DNA of 64,000 bases, taken from the NCBI RefSeq assembly GCF_024703995.1, contig NZ_JAMXQV010000014.1, forward strand, positions 62,001 through 126,000, written 5' to 3'. Positions 17,102-26,533 of this stretch are shown piece by piece (position 1 is the first letter of the stretch; the number at the start of each line of letters is the position of its first letter). The position numbers were made by a program, and so were the translations under genes. Source of the DNA: Amycolatopsis iheyensis (GTDB lineage: Bacteria; Actinomycetota; Actinomycetes; Mycobacteriales; Pseudonocardiaceae). The notes beneath the pieces were generated by a model. That model saw only the letters and a list, made by a program, of their open reading frames with translations, searched no databases and was not told the DNA's origin.

Positions 17102-17829
17102 CGCTTTCGGTTTCGGGTCTCAGCGTTTCTTCGCTCGTGCGTGACGTTTCCTTCGAGATCGGCGCAGGCGAGCGGGTCGGGCTGATCGGGGAGTCCGGGT
17201 CGGGGAAGTCGCTGACGGCGTTGTCGATCATGGGCCTGCTCCCGGACGAACTCCGCGCGTCCGGCTCGGTCCGGCTCGGCGACCGCGAGCTGCTCGGCAT
17301 GTCCGAAAAGGACCTCTCCCGGCTACGCGGTGACGAGCTGGCGATGGTGTTCCAGGAGCCGATGACGGCGTTGAACCCGGCCATGCGCGTCGGCCGCCAG
17401 GTCACCGAGCCCGGCCGGATCCACGGCCGCCGCCACCGCGCGGAAGACCTGCTGTCCTCGGTGGGCTTGGCGGACACGGCCCGCGCGTACCCGCACCAGC
17501 TGTCCGGCGGCCAGCGGCAGCGGGTCGTCCTCGCGATGGCGCTGGCGAACGAGCCGTCGCTGCTGATCTGCGACGAGCCGACGACCGCCCTCGACGTCAC
17601 GGTCCAAGCCCAGATCCTCACCCTCATCAAAGCCGCACTTTCACGTGAAAGTGCGCTCCTCTTCATCACGCACGATCTCGCGGTGGTCGCGTCGGTGTGC
17701 GAGCGCGTGCTCGTGATGCTCGACGGCGAGATCGTCGAAGCGGGTTCGACGCGCGAAGTCCTGACGTCGCCGAAGCACGAGTACACGCGCAAGCTCCTGG
17801 CCGCCTCGGACCTGGAGGCCCGCCGATGA
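17098..17829 (+). CDS. ABC transporter ATP-binding protein, DppD type (short form)
   Basis: 243-residue ATPase. Walker A GESGSGKS (31-38), Q-loop FQEPMTALNP, signature LSGGQRQR, Walker B LLICDEPT and switch FITHDL are intact. It is shorter than the typical 320-residue DppD because the C-terminal Cys-rich oligopeptide domain is absent. The stretch encoding AALSRESALL contains a perfect 20-bp palindrome seen elsewhere in the window (17635-17654). Confidence 0.92.
   Translation: MTLSVSGLSVSSLVRDVSFEIGAGERVGLIGESGSGKSLTALSIMGLLPDELRASGSVRLGDRELLGMSEKDLSRLRGDELAMVFQEPMTALNPAMRVGRQVTEPGRIHGRRHRAEDLLSSVGLADTARAYPHQLSGGQRQRVVLAMALANEPSLLICDEPTTALDVTVQAQILTLIKAALSRESALLFITHDLAVVASVCERVLVMLDGEIVEAGSTREVLTSPKHEYTRKLLAASDLEARR
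17635..17654. repeat. Dispersed palindrome GCACTTTCACGTGAAAGTGC inside a coding sequence
   Basis: Perfect 20-bp palindrome within the ATPase gene, between the Walker B region and the switch histidine. The same 20 bases form the centre of the 40-bp palindrome at 50305-50344, and related stems occur near 45.5 and 62.1 kb. Confidence 0.85.
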
Positions 17830-18599
17830 GCATCATCGAAGTCCGCGACCTCGAACGCCGCTACGCCCGCCGGGACGTCCACGCGTTGCGCGGGGTCAGC
17901 TTCGACGTCGAGGCCGGACAGCGGTTCGGCATCGTCGGCGAGTCCGGCTCGGGCAAGTCGACGCTGGTCCGGCTGCTGGCCGCACTCGACCAGCCGACCG
18001 CCGGCACGGTCTCGTTCCAGGGCCGGCGCATCGACCACCTCCCCGAACGCAAGCTCGGCTTCCTGCGCTCGGAGCTGCAGATCGTCTTCCAGGACCCGAT
18101 GGGCTCGCTCGACCCGCGGATGCGAGTCGCCGACATCATCTCCGAGCCGCTGGGCCGCCGGAACCCGAAGCTCGTCGACGAGCTGCTGGCCGCGGTCGGC
18201 CTGCCCGCCGACGCCGCCGGGCGGTACCCGCACCAGTTCTCCGGCGGCCAGCGGCAGCGGATCTCGATCGCCCGCGCGCTGGCGCCGCACCCGAGCGTCC
18301 TGATCGCCGACGAGCCGGTCAGCGCGCTCGACGTGTCCGTGCGCGGCCAGATCCTCGACCTGCTCGCGTCGCTGGTGGACCAGTTCGCGCTGACGCTCAT
18401 CTTCGTGTCGCACGACCTCGGCGTCGTCCGGCACGTCTGCGACCGCGTCGCGGTGATGCGCCGCGGCGAGATCGTCGAACTGGGCGACGTGGCCCAGGTC
18501 TACGACGCACCGCAGCACGAATACACCCGGGAGCTCCTCGCCGCCGCACCGAACCTGCGTGCGGAGCTGGCCCGGTTGAGCGGAGGTGAAGATGGCTGA
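17826..18599 (+). CDS. ABC transporter ATP-binding protein, DppF type
   Basis: 257 residues. Walker A GESGSGKS (38-45), FQDPMGSLDPRM, signature FSGGQRQR, Walker B VLIADEPVSALD and FVSHDL are complete. Starts at the ATGA overlap with the preceding ATPase. Heterodimerises with it to drive uptake. Confidence 0.93.
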   Translation: MSIIEVRDLERRYARRDVHALRGVSFDVEAGQRFGIVGESGSGKSTLVRLLAALDQPTAGTVSFQGRRIDHLPERKLGFLRSELQIVFQDPMGSLDPRMRVADIISEPLGRRNPKLVDELLAAVGLPADAAGRYPHQFSGGQRQRISIARALAPHPSVLIADEPVSALDVSVRGQILDLLASLVDQFALTLIFVSHDLGVVRHVCDRVAVMRRGEIVELGDVAQVYDAPQHEYTRELLAAAPNLRAELARLSGGEDG

Positions 18600-20004
18600 G
18601 TACCCGGACGGACTGCCGGTCGGCGCGGGCTGGGTGTCCACTGTGGACGCCGAAGAAATCGTTTTCCCCTACGACGGGAGCGTGATCGGCACCGCGCCCG
18701 TCGGCACTCCCGAGCTGGCAACCCGGGCTGTCGACGAGGCTGTCGCCGTCGCGCGCGAAGTGGCTTCGCTGCCTTCGCGGACTCGGCGTTCGCTGCTCAA
18801 CGACGTCGCGGCGGCTTTGGCCGAGCGCCGTGCGGAGTTCGAGGACCTGCTCGTGCTGGAGACCGGCAAGCCGCTGGTGGACTGCCGGGTCGAGGTCGCG
18901 CGCACGATCGTCACCTGGGAAGCCGCCGCCGAAGAGGTGTCGCGGCTGCACGGCGAGACCGTGCCGCTCGACCTGCTGCCCTCCGGCGACGGGCTGCTCG
19001 GGTTCTGGAAGCGCAAGCCGATCGGCGTGGTCGTCGGCATCGCGGGCTTCAACTACCCGCTGCTGCTGGCGTCGCACAAGATCGCGCCGGCCATCGCGGC
19101 CGGCTGCCCGGTGATCGTGAAGCCGGCACCGCAGACGCCGCTGGCCACGCTCTGGCTGGTCCACCTGGTCCGGTCGCTCGCGCCGCTGCCGGCGATGGTC
19201 CAGCTGGTCACCGGCGACGCGGCCGTGGGCGCGGCGCTGACGACCGACCGCCGGATCGGCGCGGTGTCGTTCACCGGCTCGGCCGCGGTCGGCCACCGCA
19301 TCGCCCGCGACGCGGCGCCGACGAAGACGTTGCTGGAGCTGGGTTCGAACGCGGCGCTCGTCGTCGCTGCCGACGCGGACCTCGAAGCCGCGGTCGACGC
19401 CGTGCTGCGTGGCGGGTTCTACGCGTCCGGCCAGGCGTGCATCTCGGTGCAGCGGGTGCTGGTCGTCTCGTCGGTGGCTGCGGAGTTCACCGAACGGCTG
19501 CTGGCCCGGCTCGACGAGGTCGTCGTCGGCGATCCGCGGGACGAGAAGACGCGGGTTTCCGCGCTGATCGACCCCGCTTCGACCGAGCGGGTCGCCGCGT
19601 GGATCGAGAAGTCGGGCGCCCGCCAGGTCGGCGGCGGTGTCGAGGGCACGGTGCTGCGGCCGACGGTCCTGCTCGACGTCCCGGACGGCGTCGAAGCCTG
19701 GGACGAGGAGATCTTCGGCCCGGTCGTCTGCGTGCGCACGGTGTCCGATGTGGACGAAGCGTTCGCCGCGGTGAACGCGTCCCGCTACGGCCTCCACGCC
19801 AGCGTCTACAGCAAGTCGCTGAACACGGCCTTCCGCGCGCTCGACGAGCTGGAAGTCGGCGGCGTCGTCGTCAACGAGGTGCCCGGCTTCCGTTCCGACA
19901 CCATGCCCTACGGCGGGGTGAAGGACTCCGGCATCGGCCGCGAGGGACCGCGGTTCGCCGTCGAGGAACTGACCGTGACGAGGATGGCGGTGCTGCGCCC
20001 GTGA
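18592..20004 (+). CDS. Aldehyde dehydrogenase family protein
   Basis: 470-residue NAD(P)-dependent aldehyde oxidiser. General-base Glu249 in LLELGSNAALV and nucleophile Cys283 in SGQACISVQRVL; the Rossmann motif GSAAVGH and the EEIFGPVV and PYGGVKDSGIGREG segments are present. I chose ATG 18592 because GGAGG lies 5 nt before it, within the end of the ATPase gene (8-base overlap). Its place in an amidase/importer operon suggests it oxidises an aldehyde derived from the imported amide or amine; the substrate is not known. Confidence 0.92.
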   Translation: MAEYPDGLPVGAGWVSTVDAEEIVFPYDGSVIGTAPVGTPELATRAVDEAVAVAREVASLPSRTRRSLLNDVAAALAERRAEFEDLLVLETGKPLVDCRVEVARTIVTWEAAAEEVSRLHGETVPLDLLPSGDGLLGFWKRKPIGVVVGIAGFNYPLLLASHKIAPAIAAGCPVIVKPAPQTPLATLWLVHLVRSLAPLPAMVQLVTGDAAVGAALTTDRRIGAVSFTGSAAVGHRIARDAAPTKTLLELGSNAALVVAADADLEAAVDAVLRGGFYASGQACISVQRVLVVSSVAAEFTERLLARLDEVVVGDPRDEKTRVSALIDPASTERVAAWIEKSGARQVGGGVEGTVLRPTVLLDVPDGVEAWDEEIFGPVVCVRTVSDVDEAFAAVNASRYGLHASVYSKSLNTAFRALDELEVGGVVVNEVPGFRSDTMPYGGVKDSGIGREGPRFAVEELTVTRMAVLRP

Positions 20005-20756
20005 ACTACTCGACGTTGTTCCGGCTGGACGGGCGCCGGGCCGTGGTGCTCGGCGCCGGCGGTATCGGCCGCGAAGCCGCGCGTGCGCTCGCGGCGCACG
20101 GCGCCGACGTCGTGTGCGCCGACCGTGACCTCGAAGCCGCACGCGAGGCCGGCGTCGGCGAGGCGTACGAGATCGACCTGCTCGAGCCGGGCGCGCTCGA
20201 CCGTGCGGCGACGGACCTCGGCCCGCAGGACATCGTCGTGCTGACCGCCGCGATGAACGTCCGCAAACGTTTGCTGGACTACACCCGTGAGGAGTTCGAC
20301 CGCGTCCTCGCGCTGAACCTCGGCGTGACGTTCGAGGTCGTGCGCGTGTTCGGCGCCGACATGGTCGCGCGCGGGCGGGGGAGCATCATCGGCTTCTCGT
20401 CGATCCGCGGGACGACCGTCGAGCCCGGCCAAGGCCCGTACGCGGCGACGAAAGCCGGGCTCGTCCAGCTGTTCCGGACGGCCGCGGCGGAGTTCGGCCC
20501 GGCCGGCGTCCGGGTCAACGCGATCGCCCCCGGCGTCGTCGAGACGCCGCTGACCGCGCAGATCAAGGCGAACCCGGAGTGGTACGACGCGTATGCGACG
20601 AAGGGCGCGTTGGGCCGCTGGGCGCGTCCCGAGGAGCTCGCCGGCGCGGTCGTGTACCTCGCTTCGGACGCTTCGTCGTTCGTGACCGGCTCCGTGCTGG
20701 CGGTCGACGGCGGCTGGACCGCCGTCGACGGCCGCTTCGAACCGCCGGCGTCTTGA
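20001..20756 (+). CDS. Short-chain dehydrogenase/reductase
   Basis: 251 residues, classical SDR. Cofactor loop GAGGIGREAA replaces the usual TGxxxGIG; acidic Asp in CADRD suggests NAD(H) preference. The active-site triad is Ser (IGFSSIRG) and YAATK. The C-terminus SFVTGSVLAVDGGW is typical. The GTG start overlaps the dehydrogenase stop (GTGA). Probably an alcohol or keto step in the same catabolic route. Confidence 0.92.
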   Translation: MNYSTLFRLDGRRAVVLGAGGIGREAARALAAHGADVVCADRDLEAAREAGVGEAYEIDLLEPGALDRAATDLGPQDIVVLTAAMNVRKRLLDYTREEFDRVLALNLGVTFEVVRVFGADMVARGRGSIIGFSSIRGTTVEPGQGPYAATKAGLVQLFRTAAAEFGPAGVRVNAIAPGVVETPLTAQIKANPEWYDAYATKGALGRWARPEELAGAVVYLASDASSFVTGSVLAVDGGWTAVDGRFEPPAS

Positions 20757-20765
20757 GGAGGCTTC

Positions 20766-22151
20766 ATGACCGAGCTGCCCGATCTGACCGCCGTCGAGCT
20801 CGTCGCGCAGTACCGCGCGAAGACGCTCTCGCCGGTCGAGGTGACCGAAGCCGTACTCGCCCGGATCGACGCGCGAGAGCCGGAGTTGCACGCGTTGTAC
20901 GCGTACGACCCTTCAGCGGCTCTCGACGACGCGAAGGCGTCCGAAGCGCGCTGGGCGTCCGACGAGCCGCTGGGCCCGATCGACGGCGTCCCGCTGACGC
21001 TGAAGGAGAACATCGCGACCCGCGGCACCCCGGTTCCGCTGGGCACGGCGGCGACCGCGCTGGTCCCGGCCGCGGCGGACGCCCCGGCGGCCGCGCGCGT
21101 CCGCGAGTCCGGCGGCGTCCTGCTGGCCAAGACGACGATGCCGGACTACGGGATGTTGACGTCCGGCCGGTCGAGCTTCCACGAGACGGCGCGGAACCCG
21201 TGGCGGACGTCGGCCTCGCCGGGTGGCTCGAGCGCGGGTGCGGGTGCGGCGGCCGCGGCGGGCTACGGCCCGCTGCACGTCGGCACGGACATCGGCGGCT
21301 CGATCCGGCTGCCGGCGGGGTGGTGCGGCCTGGTCGGGCTGAAGCCGAGCTTCGGCCGGGTGCCGGTCGACCCGCCGTTCCTCGGCCGGGTGGCGGGCCC
21401 GATGACCCGCACGGTCGCCGACACGGCGTTGCTGATGAGCGTGCTGTCCGCGCCCGACGAGCGTGACCACCTCAGCCTGCCGCCGCACGACTTCGACTGG
21501 TCGTCGCTCGACGGTTCCCTGTCCGGACTGCGGGTCGGCCTGCACCTCGACCCCGGCGTCGGCCTGCCGGTGGACCCCGCGACGCGCGACGCCGTCACGG
21601 CGGCGGCCCGGGTCTTCGAGGCGGCGGGCGCGGTCGTCGAGCCGGTCGGGCCGTTCCTGACCCGCGAGATGCTCGGCGGCCTGGACGTCTTCTGGCGCAC
21701 CCGCGCCTGGTCGGACCTGGCGGCGTTGCCGGCGGACCGCCGCGCGAAGGTGCTGCCGTACATCGCGGCCTGGGCCGCGGGCGGCGCGGAGGTGTCCGGT
21801 GTGGACGTTTACCGCGGCTTCGCCCAGATCGACGCGATCAGCGTGGCCGCCCTGCGCGCGACGGCGCCCCACGACATCGTGCTGTCGCCGACGTGCCCGG
21901 TGGCGGCCCCGCCGGCGGAGTGGGCGTCCCCGACGAACGACCCGGCTCGCCCGTTCGAGCACATCGCGTTCACGGTGCCGTACAACATGTCCGGCCAGCC
22001 CTCGGTCTCGGTCAACTGCGGCTACACCGACGACGGCCACCCGATCGGCCTCCAGCTGACCGGCCGCCGCTTCGACGACGTCGGCGTCCTGCGGGTCGCC
22101 GCGGCCTACGAAGGCCTGCGCGAGCCGCAACGGCCCTGGCCGATCGGATAG
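20766..22151 (+). CDS. Amidase-signature-family amidohydrolase
   Basis: 461 residues. The Ser-cisSer-Lys triad is complete: Lys80 (TLKEN), cis-Ser155 (SPGGSS) and nucleophile Ser179 (TDIGGSIRLPA). No signal peptide, so it works on amides after import. Ten bases after the SDR, with GAGGAGG before the ATG; last gene of the operon. The family hydrolyses diverse carboxamides; the substrate cannot be read from sequence. Confidence 0.92.
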   Translation: MTELPDLTAVELVAQYRAKTLSPVEVTEAVLARIDAREPELHALYAYDPSAALDDAKASEARWASDEPLGPIDGVPLTLKENIATRGTPVPLGTAATALVPAAADAPAAARVRESGGVLLAKTTMPDYGMLTSGRSSFHETARNPWRTSASPGGSSAGAGAAAAAGYGPLHVGTDIGGSIRLPAGWCGLVGLKPSFGRVPVDPPFLGRVAGPMTRTVADTALLMSVLSAPDERDHLSLPPHDFDWSSLDGSLSGLRVGLHLDPGVGLPVDPATRDAVTAAARVFEAAGAVVEPVGPFLTREMLGGLDVFWRTRAWSDLAALPADRRAKVLPYIAAWAAGGAEVSGVDVYRGFAQIDAISVAALRATAPHDIVLSPTCPVAAPPAEWASPTNDPARPFEHIAFTVPYNMSGQPSVSVNCGYTDDGHPIGLQLTGRRFDDVGVLRVAAAYEGLREPQRPWPIG

Positions 22152-22213
22152 GGAAGAAGTTCGGGCCCCGCGGCGAAGTGGTGGTGAAGCTGTCGCCGAC
22201 GGGAAGGAACTCC

Positions 22214-22729
22214 ATGACCGAGGCAGCCCCGGTGGCCGGCGTCGAGCAGTTCACCGAGGTGCACGACCGCCACTTCGCCGAGGTCTACCGCTACGTCGCC
22301 GGCCGGCTCGGCGCGCAGGCCGCGGAGGACGTCGCCGCCGAGACGTTCCTGGTGGCGTTCGACCGCCGCAAGACGTTCGACCCCGCCCGCGGCGAACTGC
22401 GGGCGTGGCTGTTCGGCATCGCGACGAACCTGGTGTCGAGACACCGCCGCAAGGAAGCCCGCCACTACCGCGCGCTCTCGCGGATCGAGGTGCCCCGGCC
22501 GCTCGAGGGACACGAAAACCGCGTCGTCATGAATGGACAGCTGGGAAAAGCGTTGTCCCGGCTGACTTCGGGCGAGCGGGACGTCCTGCTGCTCGTGGCC
22601 CTCGCCGACCTCGGGTACGCCGAAGTCGCCGAGGCGCTCGGCATCTCCCCGGGCACGGTCGGCTCCCGGCTGACCCGCGCCCGCAAGAAGCTCGCTCCCG
22701 TTCTCGCCCCGGAGGCCACCGATGAATGA
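22214..22729 (+). CDS. ECF-type RNA polymerase sigma factor
   Basis: 171 residues: sigma region 2 (about 13-85, VYRYVAGRLGAQAAEDVAAETFLVAF, WLFGIATNLVSRHRR) and region 4 (about 110-160, RDVLLLVALADLGYAEVAEALGISPGTVGSRLTRAR). GAAGGA precedes the ATG. Eight-base overlap with the next gene, whose product is a single-span membrane protein, the usual sigma/anti-sigma-like layout. Confidence 0.93.
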   Translation: MTEAAPVAGVEQFTEVHDRHFAEVYRYVAGRLGAQAAEDVAAETFLVAFDRRKTFDPARGELRAWLFGIATNLVSRHRRKEARHYRALSRIEVPRPLEGHENRVVMNGQLGKALSRLTSGERDVLLLVALADLGYAEVAEALGISPGTVGSRLTRARKKLAPVLAPEATDE

Positions 22730-23540
22730 CCTCGAAACCCTGCGCACCGCACTCGTGTCCGGCGAGCCGTCCCAGGACGTCGTCGACCGCAGCCGCCACC
22801 GGCTGCAGAACCGGATGCTCGGACGTCGCAGGCGCACTCGCCCGCTGGCGATCGGCGCCGGGCTCGTCGCCGCGGCGGCAGCGATCGTCGTGGCGAGCCT
22901 GCCCGGCCCCCCGCCCCCGGCGCCGCCTTCGCAGGCGGTGGACGCCGGCCCGGCGGTCCTGCTGGCGGCCGCCACCGTCGCCGAGCACGCCCAGGTCGGC
23001 ACCGGAAAGTACTGGCACTCGACGACGAAGGTCGGCAAGGAGACCTGGGAGTACTGGACCACCCCCGACGGGCAGGAGTGGTACCGCGGCGAGAACACCC
23101 ACGGCAAGGCCGTGCGCCAGCCCCGCCCACGGCCCCTCCGGCTGACCGACGACGAGGTCACCCTCAGCCAGATCTTGACGCTTCCCACCGACCCGGCCGC
23201 CCTACGGGACTGGTTCGCGAACGGGCTGCGGAACTACTCCCCGGCGAGCCAGCGGGACTGGGCCGTGCTCCAATCCCTGATCGACCTGGTCTCCGTCGTG
23301 CCCTCGCCCCCGGCGGTCCGGGCGGCGGCGTTCCGCGCGATCGCCGCGTACCCGGGCGTGCAGGCGCTGGACGACCGAAGCGTGCGGCTGCCGGGCGGCG
23401 GCCGCCTGGTCGTCGACCCGAAGACCGGCCAGGTGGACAGCGCCTCGGTGTTCCTCGGCCCGGACGGCAAACCGGCCCACAACGCCAACGGCGACACGTA
23501 CGCGGTCAGTGCCGAGTGGACGGACGACCTGCCGACGTGA
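22722..23540 (+). CDS. CU044_5270-like membrane protein, sigma-factor partner
   Basis: 272 residues: about 40 cytoplasmic residues, one membrane helix (about 43-60), then a large extracytoplasmic domain with the family segments YWHSTTKVGKETWEYWTT and EWYRG. No zinc-binding HxxxCxxC anti-sigma motif is visible. Translationally coupled to the ECF sigma gene, so a sensory or anti-sigma role is likely but inferred from context and family only. Confidence 0.8.
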   Translation: MNDLETLRTALVSGEPSQDVVDRSRHRLQNRMLGRRRRTRPLAIGAGLVAAAAAIVVASLPGPPPPAPPSQAVDAGPAVLLAAATVAEHAQVGTGKYWHSTTKVGKETWEYWTTPDGQEWYRGENTHGKAVRQPRPRPLRLTDDEVTLSQILTLPTDPAALRDWFANGLRNYSPASQRDWAVLQSLIDLVSVVPSPPAVRAAAFRAIAAYPGVQALDDRSVRLPGGGRLVVDPKTGQVDSASVFLGPDGKPAHNANGDTYAVSAEWTDDLPT

Positions 23541-23542
23541 CC

Positions 23543-24394
23543 TCAGCTCTTGACGGCCTCGGCCAGCGCCAGCACCCGCCGCGCGTTATCGACGTGCAGG
23601 TTCTCGATCATCCGCCCGTCCACGGTCACCACACCACGACCAGCCGCCCGAGCCTCCTCGAAGGCCTCGATGATCCGCCGCGAGCGGTCGATCTCCTCCT
23701 CCGACGGCGCGAAGATCCGGTTGCACGGCTCGACCTGCGCCGGGTGGATCAGCGTCTTCCCGTCGAAGCCGTACTGCCGCCCCTGCTCGCACTCGGCCTC
23801 GAACCCCTCGAGGTCCTTCACGTCGTTGTAGACGCCGTCGAGGATGACGCGACCGGTCGCCCGCGCCGCCAGCAGGCACAGCGAAAGCCCGCCCAGCAAC
23901 GGCCCGCGGCCCGGGACGAACTCCGCGTGCAGCTCCTTGGCCAGGTCGTTCGTGCCCATCACCAGCACGGTGAGCCGCTCGGACGCCGCCGCGATCTCCT
24001 CCGCGTGCAGCATCGCGACCGGGGTCTCGACCATCGCCCAGATCTTCGTGTGGTCCGGCGCCCCGCCGAGCTCCAGCGCGCGCTCGATGTTGTGCACCTC
24101 GGCCGCCGAGTTCACCTTCGGCACGACCACCGCGGCCGGGCCGGCCGACGCCGCCGCGCGCAGGTCGGCGTCGTGCCACTCGGTGTCCAGGCCGTTGACC
24201 CGGATCGTCACCTCGCGGGTCCCGTACGAACCGACCGCGGCGCAGACGCGTTCGCGCGCGGCTTCCTTGGCGTCGGGGGAGACGGCGTCCTCGAGGTCGA
24301 GGATCAGCGCGTCCGCCGGGATCGTCTTGGCCTTCTCCAGCGCTCTTTCGTTGGCGCCGGGCATGTAGAGCACGGAACGTCGGGGCGTGGTCAT
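23543..24394 (-). CDS. HpcH/HpaI aldolase / citrate-lyase beta (CitE)-like CoA ester lyase
   Basis: 283-residue TIM-barrel C-C lyase. RSVLYMPGANERALEKA, LILDLEDAV and the Glu of WAMVETP are the Mg2+ and CoA-ester binding features of CitE-like enzymes. Its start overlaps the stop of the longer paralogue upstream (TCAT). The pair probably makes or cleaves malyl-CoA, beta-methylmalyl-CoA or a related acyl-CoA; other ethylmalonyl-CoA pathway genes are absent from the window, so the substrate stays open. Confidence 0.85.
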   Translation of the reverse strand: MTTPRRSVLYMPGANERALEKAKTIPADALILDLEDAVSPDAKEAARERVCAAVGSYGTREVTIRVNGLDTEWHDADLRAAASAGPAAVVVPKVNSAAEVHNIERALELGGAPDHTKIWAMVETPVAMLHAEEIAAASERLTVLVMGTNDLAKELHAEFVPGRGPLLGGLSLCLLAARATGRVILDGVYNDVKDLEGFEAECEQGRQYGFDGKTLIHPAQVEPCNRIFAPSEEEIDRSRRIIEAFEEARAAGRGVVTVDGRMIENLHVDNARRVLALAEAVKS

Positions 24395-25461
24395 CCGAGG
24401 GTCTCCTTGGTGGCCGCGTCATAAGCCGCGGCGAGTTCGGGGTCGTCCGCCGCGAGGGCGTCGGCCAGTTCGGCGACCACGCGGCACTGCTTCACCGACG
24501 CGTCGTCCTGCATCTTCCCGTCGATCATCACCGCGCCCGTGCCGTCGCCCATCTCCGCGATGACGCGCCGCGCCCAGGCCACATCGGACGGCGAAGGCGA
24601 GAACACCTTCTTCGCGATGTCGATCTGCACCGGGTGCAGGCTCCACGCGCCGACGCAGCCGAGCAGGAACGCGTTGCGGAACTGGTCCTCGCACGCGACG
24701 ACGTCGCGGATGTCCCCGAACGGCCCGTAGTACGGCAGGATCCCGTGCATCGCGCAGGCGTCCACCATCCGCGCGACCGTGTAGTGCCAGAGGTCCTGCT
24801 GGTAGGTGGTCCGGCCCTCGTTCAGGTCGTCGCCGGTCGGGTCGGTGCGCACCAGGTAGCCGGGGTGGCCGCCGCCGACGCGGGTCGTCTTCATCCGGCG
24901 GCTCGCGGCCAGGTCGGCCGGGCCGAGGGAGATGCCCTGCATGCGCGGGCTCGCGCCGGCGATCTCCTCCACATTGGCCACCCCGCTGGCCGTCTCGAGG
25001 ATCGCGTGCACCAGCAACGGCTTCGTCAGGCCGGCGCGCGCCTCGAGCTGCGCCAGCAGCCGGTCGACGTAGTGGATGTCCTGCGCGCCCTCGACCTTCG
25101 GCACCATGATCACGTCGAGCTTGTCGCCGATCTCGGTGACCAGCGTGACCAGGTCGTCGAGCACCCACGGCGAGTCGAGGCTGTTGACGCGCGTCCACAG
25201 CTGCGTCCTGCCGAAGTCGGTGGCCTTCGCGATCGAGACGAGCCCGGCGCGCGCGGCCTCCTTGCGGTCCGCGCGCACAGCGTCCTCGAGGTTCCCGAGG
25301 AGGACGTCCACCTTCTTCGCGATGTCCGGCACCTTGGCCGCCATCTTCTCGTTGCCCGGGTCGAAGAAGTGGATCATCCGCGAGGGCGTCACCGGGATCT
25401 CCCGCACGGGAGCGGGCGCGCCCAGGGCGAGCGGGGCGAAGAAGTCCTTCGGGGAGCGCAT
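24391..25461 (-). CDS. L-malyl-CoA / beta-methylmalyl-CoA lyase-like enzyme (CitE superfamily)
   Basis: 356 residues, longer than its neighbour. HFFDPGNEKMAAK, LLGNLEDAV, HAILETASG and the C-terminal Asp-rich helix match the malyl-CoA lyase branch. GGAGG precedes the ATG at 25461. It is first in a two-gene operon with a possible -10 box TAAAGT at 25504-25499 on the minus strand. Confidence 0.85.
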   Translation of the reverse strand: MRSPKDFFAPLALGAPAPVREIPVTPSRMIHFFDPGNEKMAAKVPDIAKKVDVLLGNLEDAVRADRKEAARAGLVSIAKATDFGRTQLWTRVNSLDSPWVLDDLVTLVTEIGDKLDVIMVPKVEGAQDIHYVDRLLAQLEARAGLTKPLLVHAILETASGVANVEEIAGASPRMQGISLGPADLAASRRMKTTRVGGGHPGYLVRTDPTGDDLNEGRTTYQQDLWHYTVARMVDACAMHGILPYYGPFGDIRDVVACEDQFRNAFLLGCVGAWSLHPVQIDIAKKVFSPSPSDVAWARRVIAEMGDGTGAVMIDGKMQDDASVKQCRVVAELADALAADDPELAAAYDAATKETLG

Positions 25462-25882
25462 CGGTCCTCCACGGCGACGACTAAGTGACTGGTGGGTAAC
25501 TTTAGTCCGGCGCGCGGGACGCCGCTGCGGCGTAAGTCACCGCCGTGTGGGTGACGGTGGGCAACCGCAGCTCAGCGGCCTGCGTCCACTGTGGATTCTT
25601 CCCGGGTTGGGCCGAACGGGCTAGTCGGACCGAAGAGGACAATCCTGCCTTGGGTAGTCGATCGCGGGCGGACGGTAATGCCACTCACCTGACTCTCACT
25701 CGGTTGGCCGCACCGTTCGACCGAAGTCGGATGACCGCCTACCGACCGGTCATCGACCGCTGGGCGCCGCCGATCGCAGCCACTCGCGCTACCCGGCGAC
25801 TCCGCGCCGTCACGCTGTTAGACAAGTGAGGTGCCGGTTTCCCCCGGTCACGAAGCAGTGCAGGGCAGAAGGAGGCGGACTC
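25462..25882. other. 421-bp divergent intergenic region
   Basis: Lies between the lyase operon (minus) and a hypothetical gene (plus). It holds the lyase ribosome site and possible promoter (25465-25510), GTCACC-N7-GGTGAC-like inverted repeats around 25536-25560, and one copy of the GTCCACTGTGGA motif at 25584. No coding sequence is convincing. Confidence 0.6.
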
Positions 25883-26533
25883 GTGGCGGCTACACCTCAG
25901 AACACCGAGCGCTCGACGGTCGCCGGTGGCGCGAAGCGCAGCCGGTCGATGCCGAGCCGGGTGGTGCCGCCGATCGAACTCCCCGCGAGCGTCGACGAGC
26001 TCGCCCGCGCCGCCGCCGCCCAGCTGGGCTGGAACGGCGTCGTCCTGCCCGAGACCACCATCCTCGGCCGCAAGGTCTGCGTGGTCGCCAAGCTGCGCAC
26101 CGACGTGCACGCCGAACGCATCGCGATGGGTGCCGGCCCGGTGGCCGACCGCGCCACCGTCGACACCTGGACCTGGCCGGAGCTGGCCGGAACCGCCCCC
26201 GCCCCGGCCGCCGAGATCGTCGGCGTCCTGGCCGTCGCGCGCCACTGGCGCACCGCGATGGCCTCCGCGGTTCCGTTCGCCCGCTACGGCGAGGCCGCGA
26301 TGGTGCTGCCGTCACCGGTCACCCTCACCGAGGACTACGTCGGCAACTGCCTGCCGCGGGCCCGCGCGTACGGCCTCGCGGTCGTCACGGCCGACCCGAA
26401 CGCGGTCGTCGACCTCGACCTCGAGGGCCGCACCGAGCGCGTCGTGCTCGCCGAGGACCCGGTCTCCCGGCTGGTGAACGAGCTGGTCTACGACCACCTG
26501 CTCCGGACCGCGGAGGCGCCCGCTTCGCACTAG
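25883..26533 (+). CDS. Conserved-looking hypothetical protein
   Basis: 216 residues, no family recognised. GTG at 25883 is chosen since AAGGAGG lies 7 nt upstream; the frame opens at 25826. An N-terminal basic region (KRSRSMPSR) precedes a predicted alpha/beta domain; no signal or membrane helix. Codon use is like its neighbours, so it is probably a real gene. The TAG stop doubles as part of the TANNNT box of the next gene. Confidence 0.7.
   Translation: MAATPQNTERSTVAGGAKRSRSMPSRVVPPIELPASVDELARAAAAQLGWNGVVLPETTILGRKVCVVAKLRTDVHAERIAMGAGPVADRATVDTWTWPELAGTAPAPAAEIVGVLAVARHWRTAMASAVPFARYGEAAMVLPSPVTLTEDYVGNCLPRARAYGLAVVTADPNAVVDLDLEGRTERVVLAEDPVSRLVNELVYDHLLRTAEAPASH

Noticed and set aside
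18397..20142. 581-codon minus-strand frame
   Set aside because: Lies over the dehydrogenase gene and has shadow-type composition.
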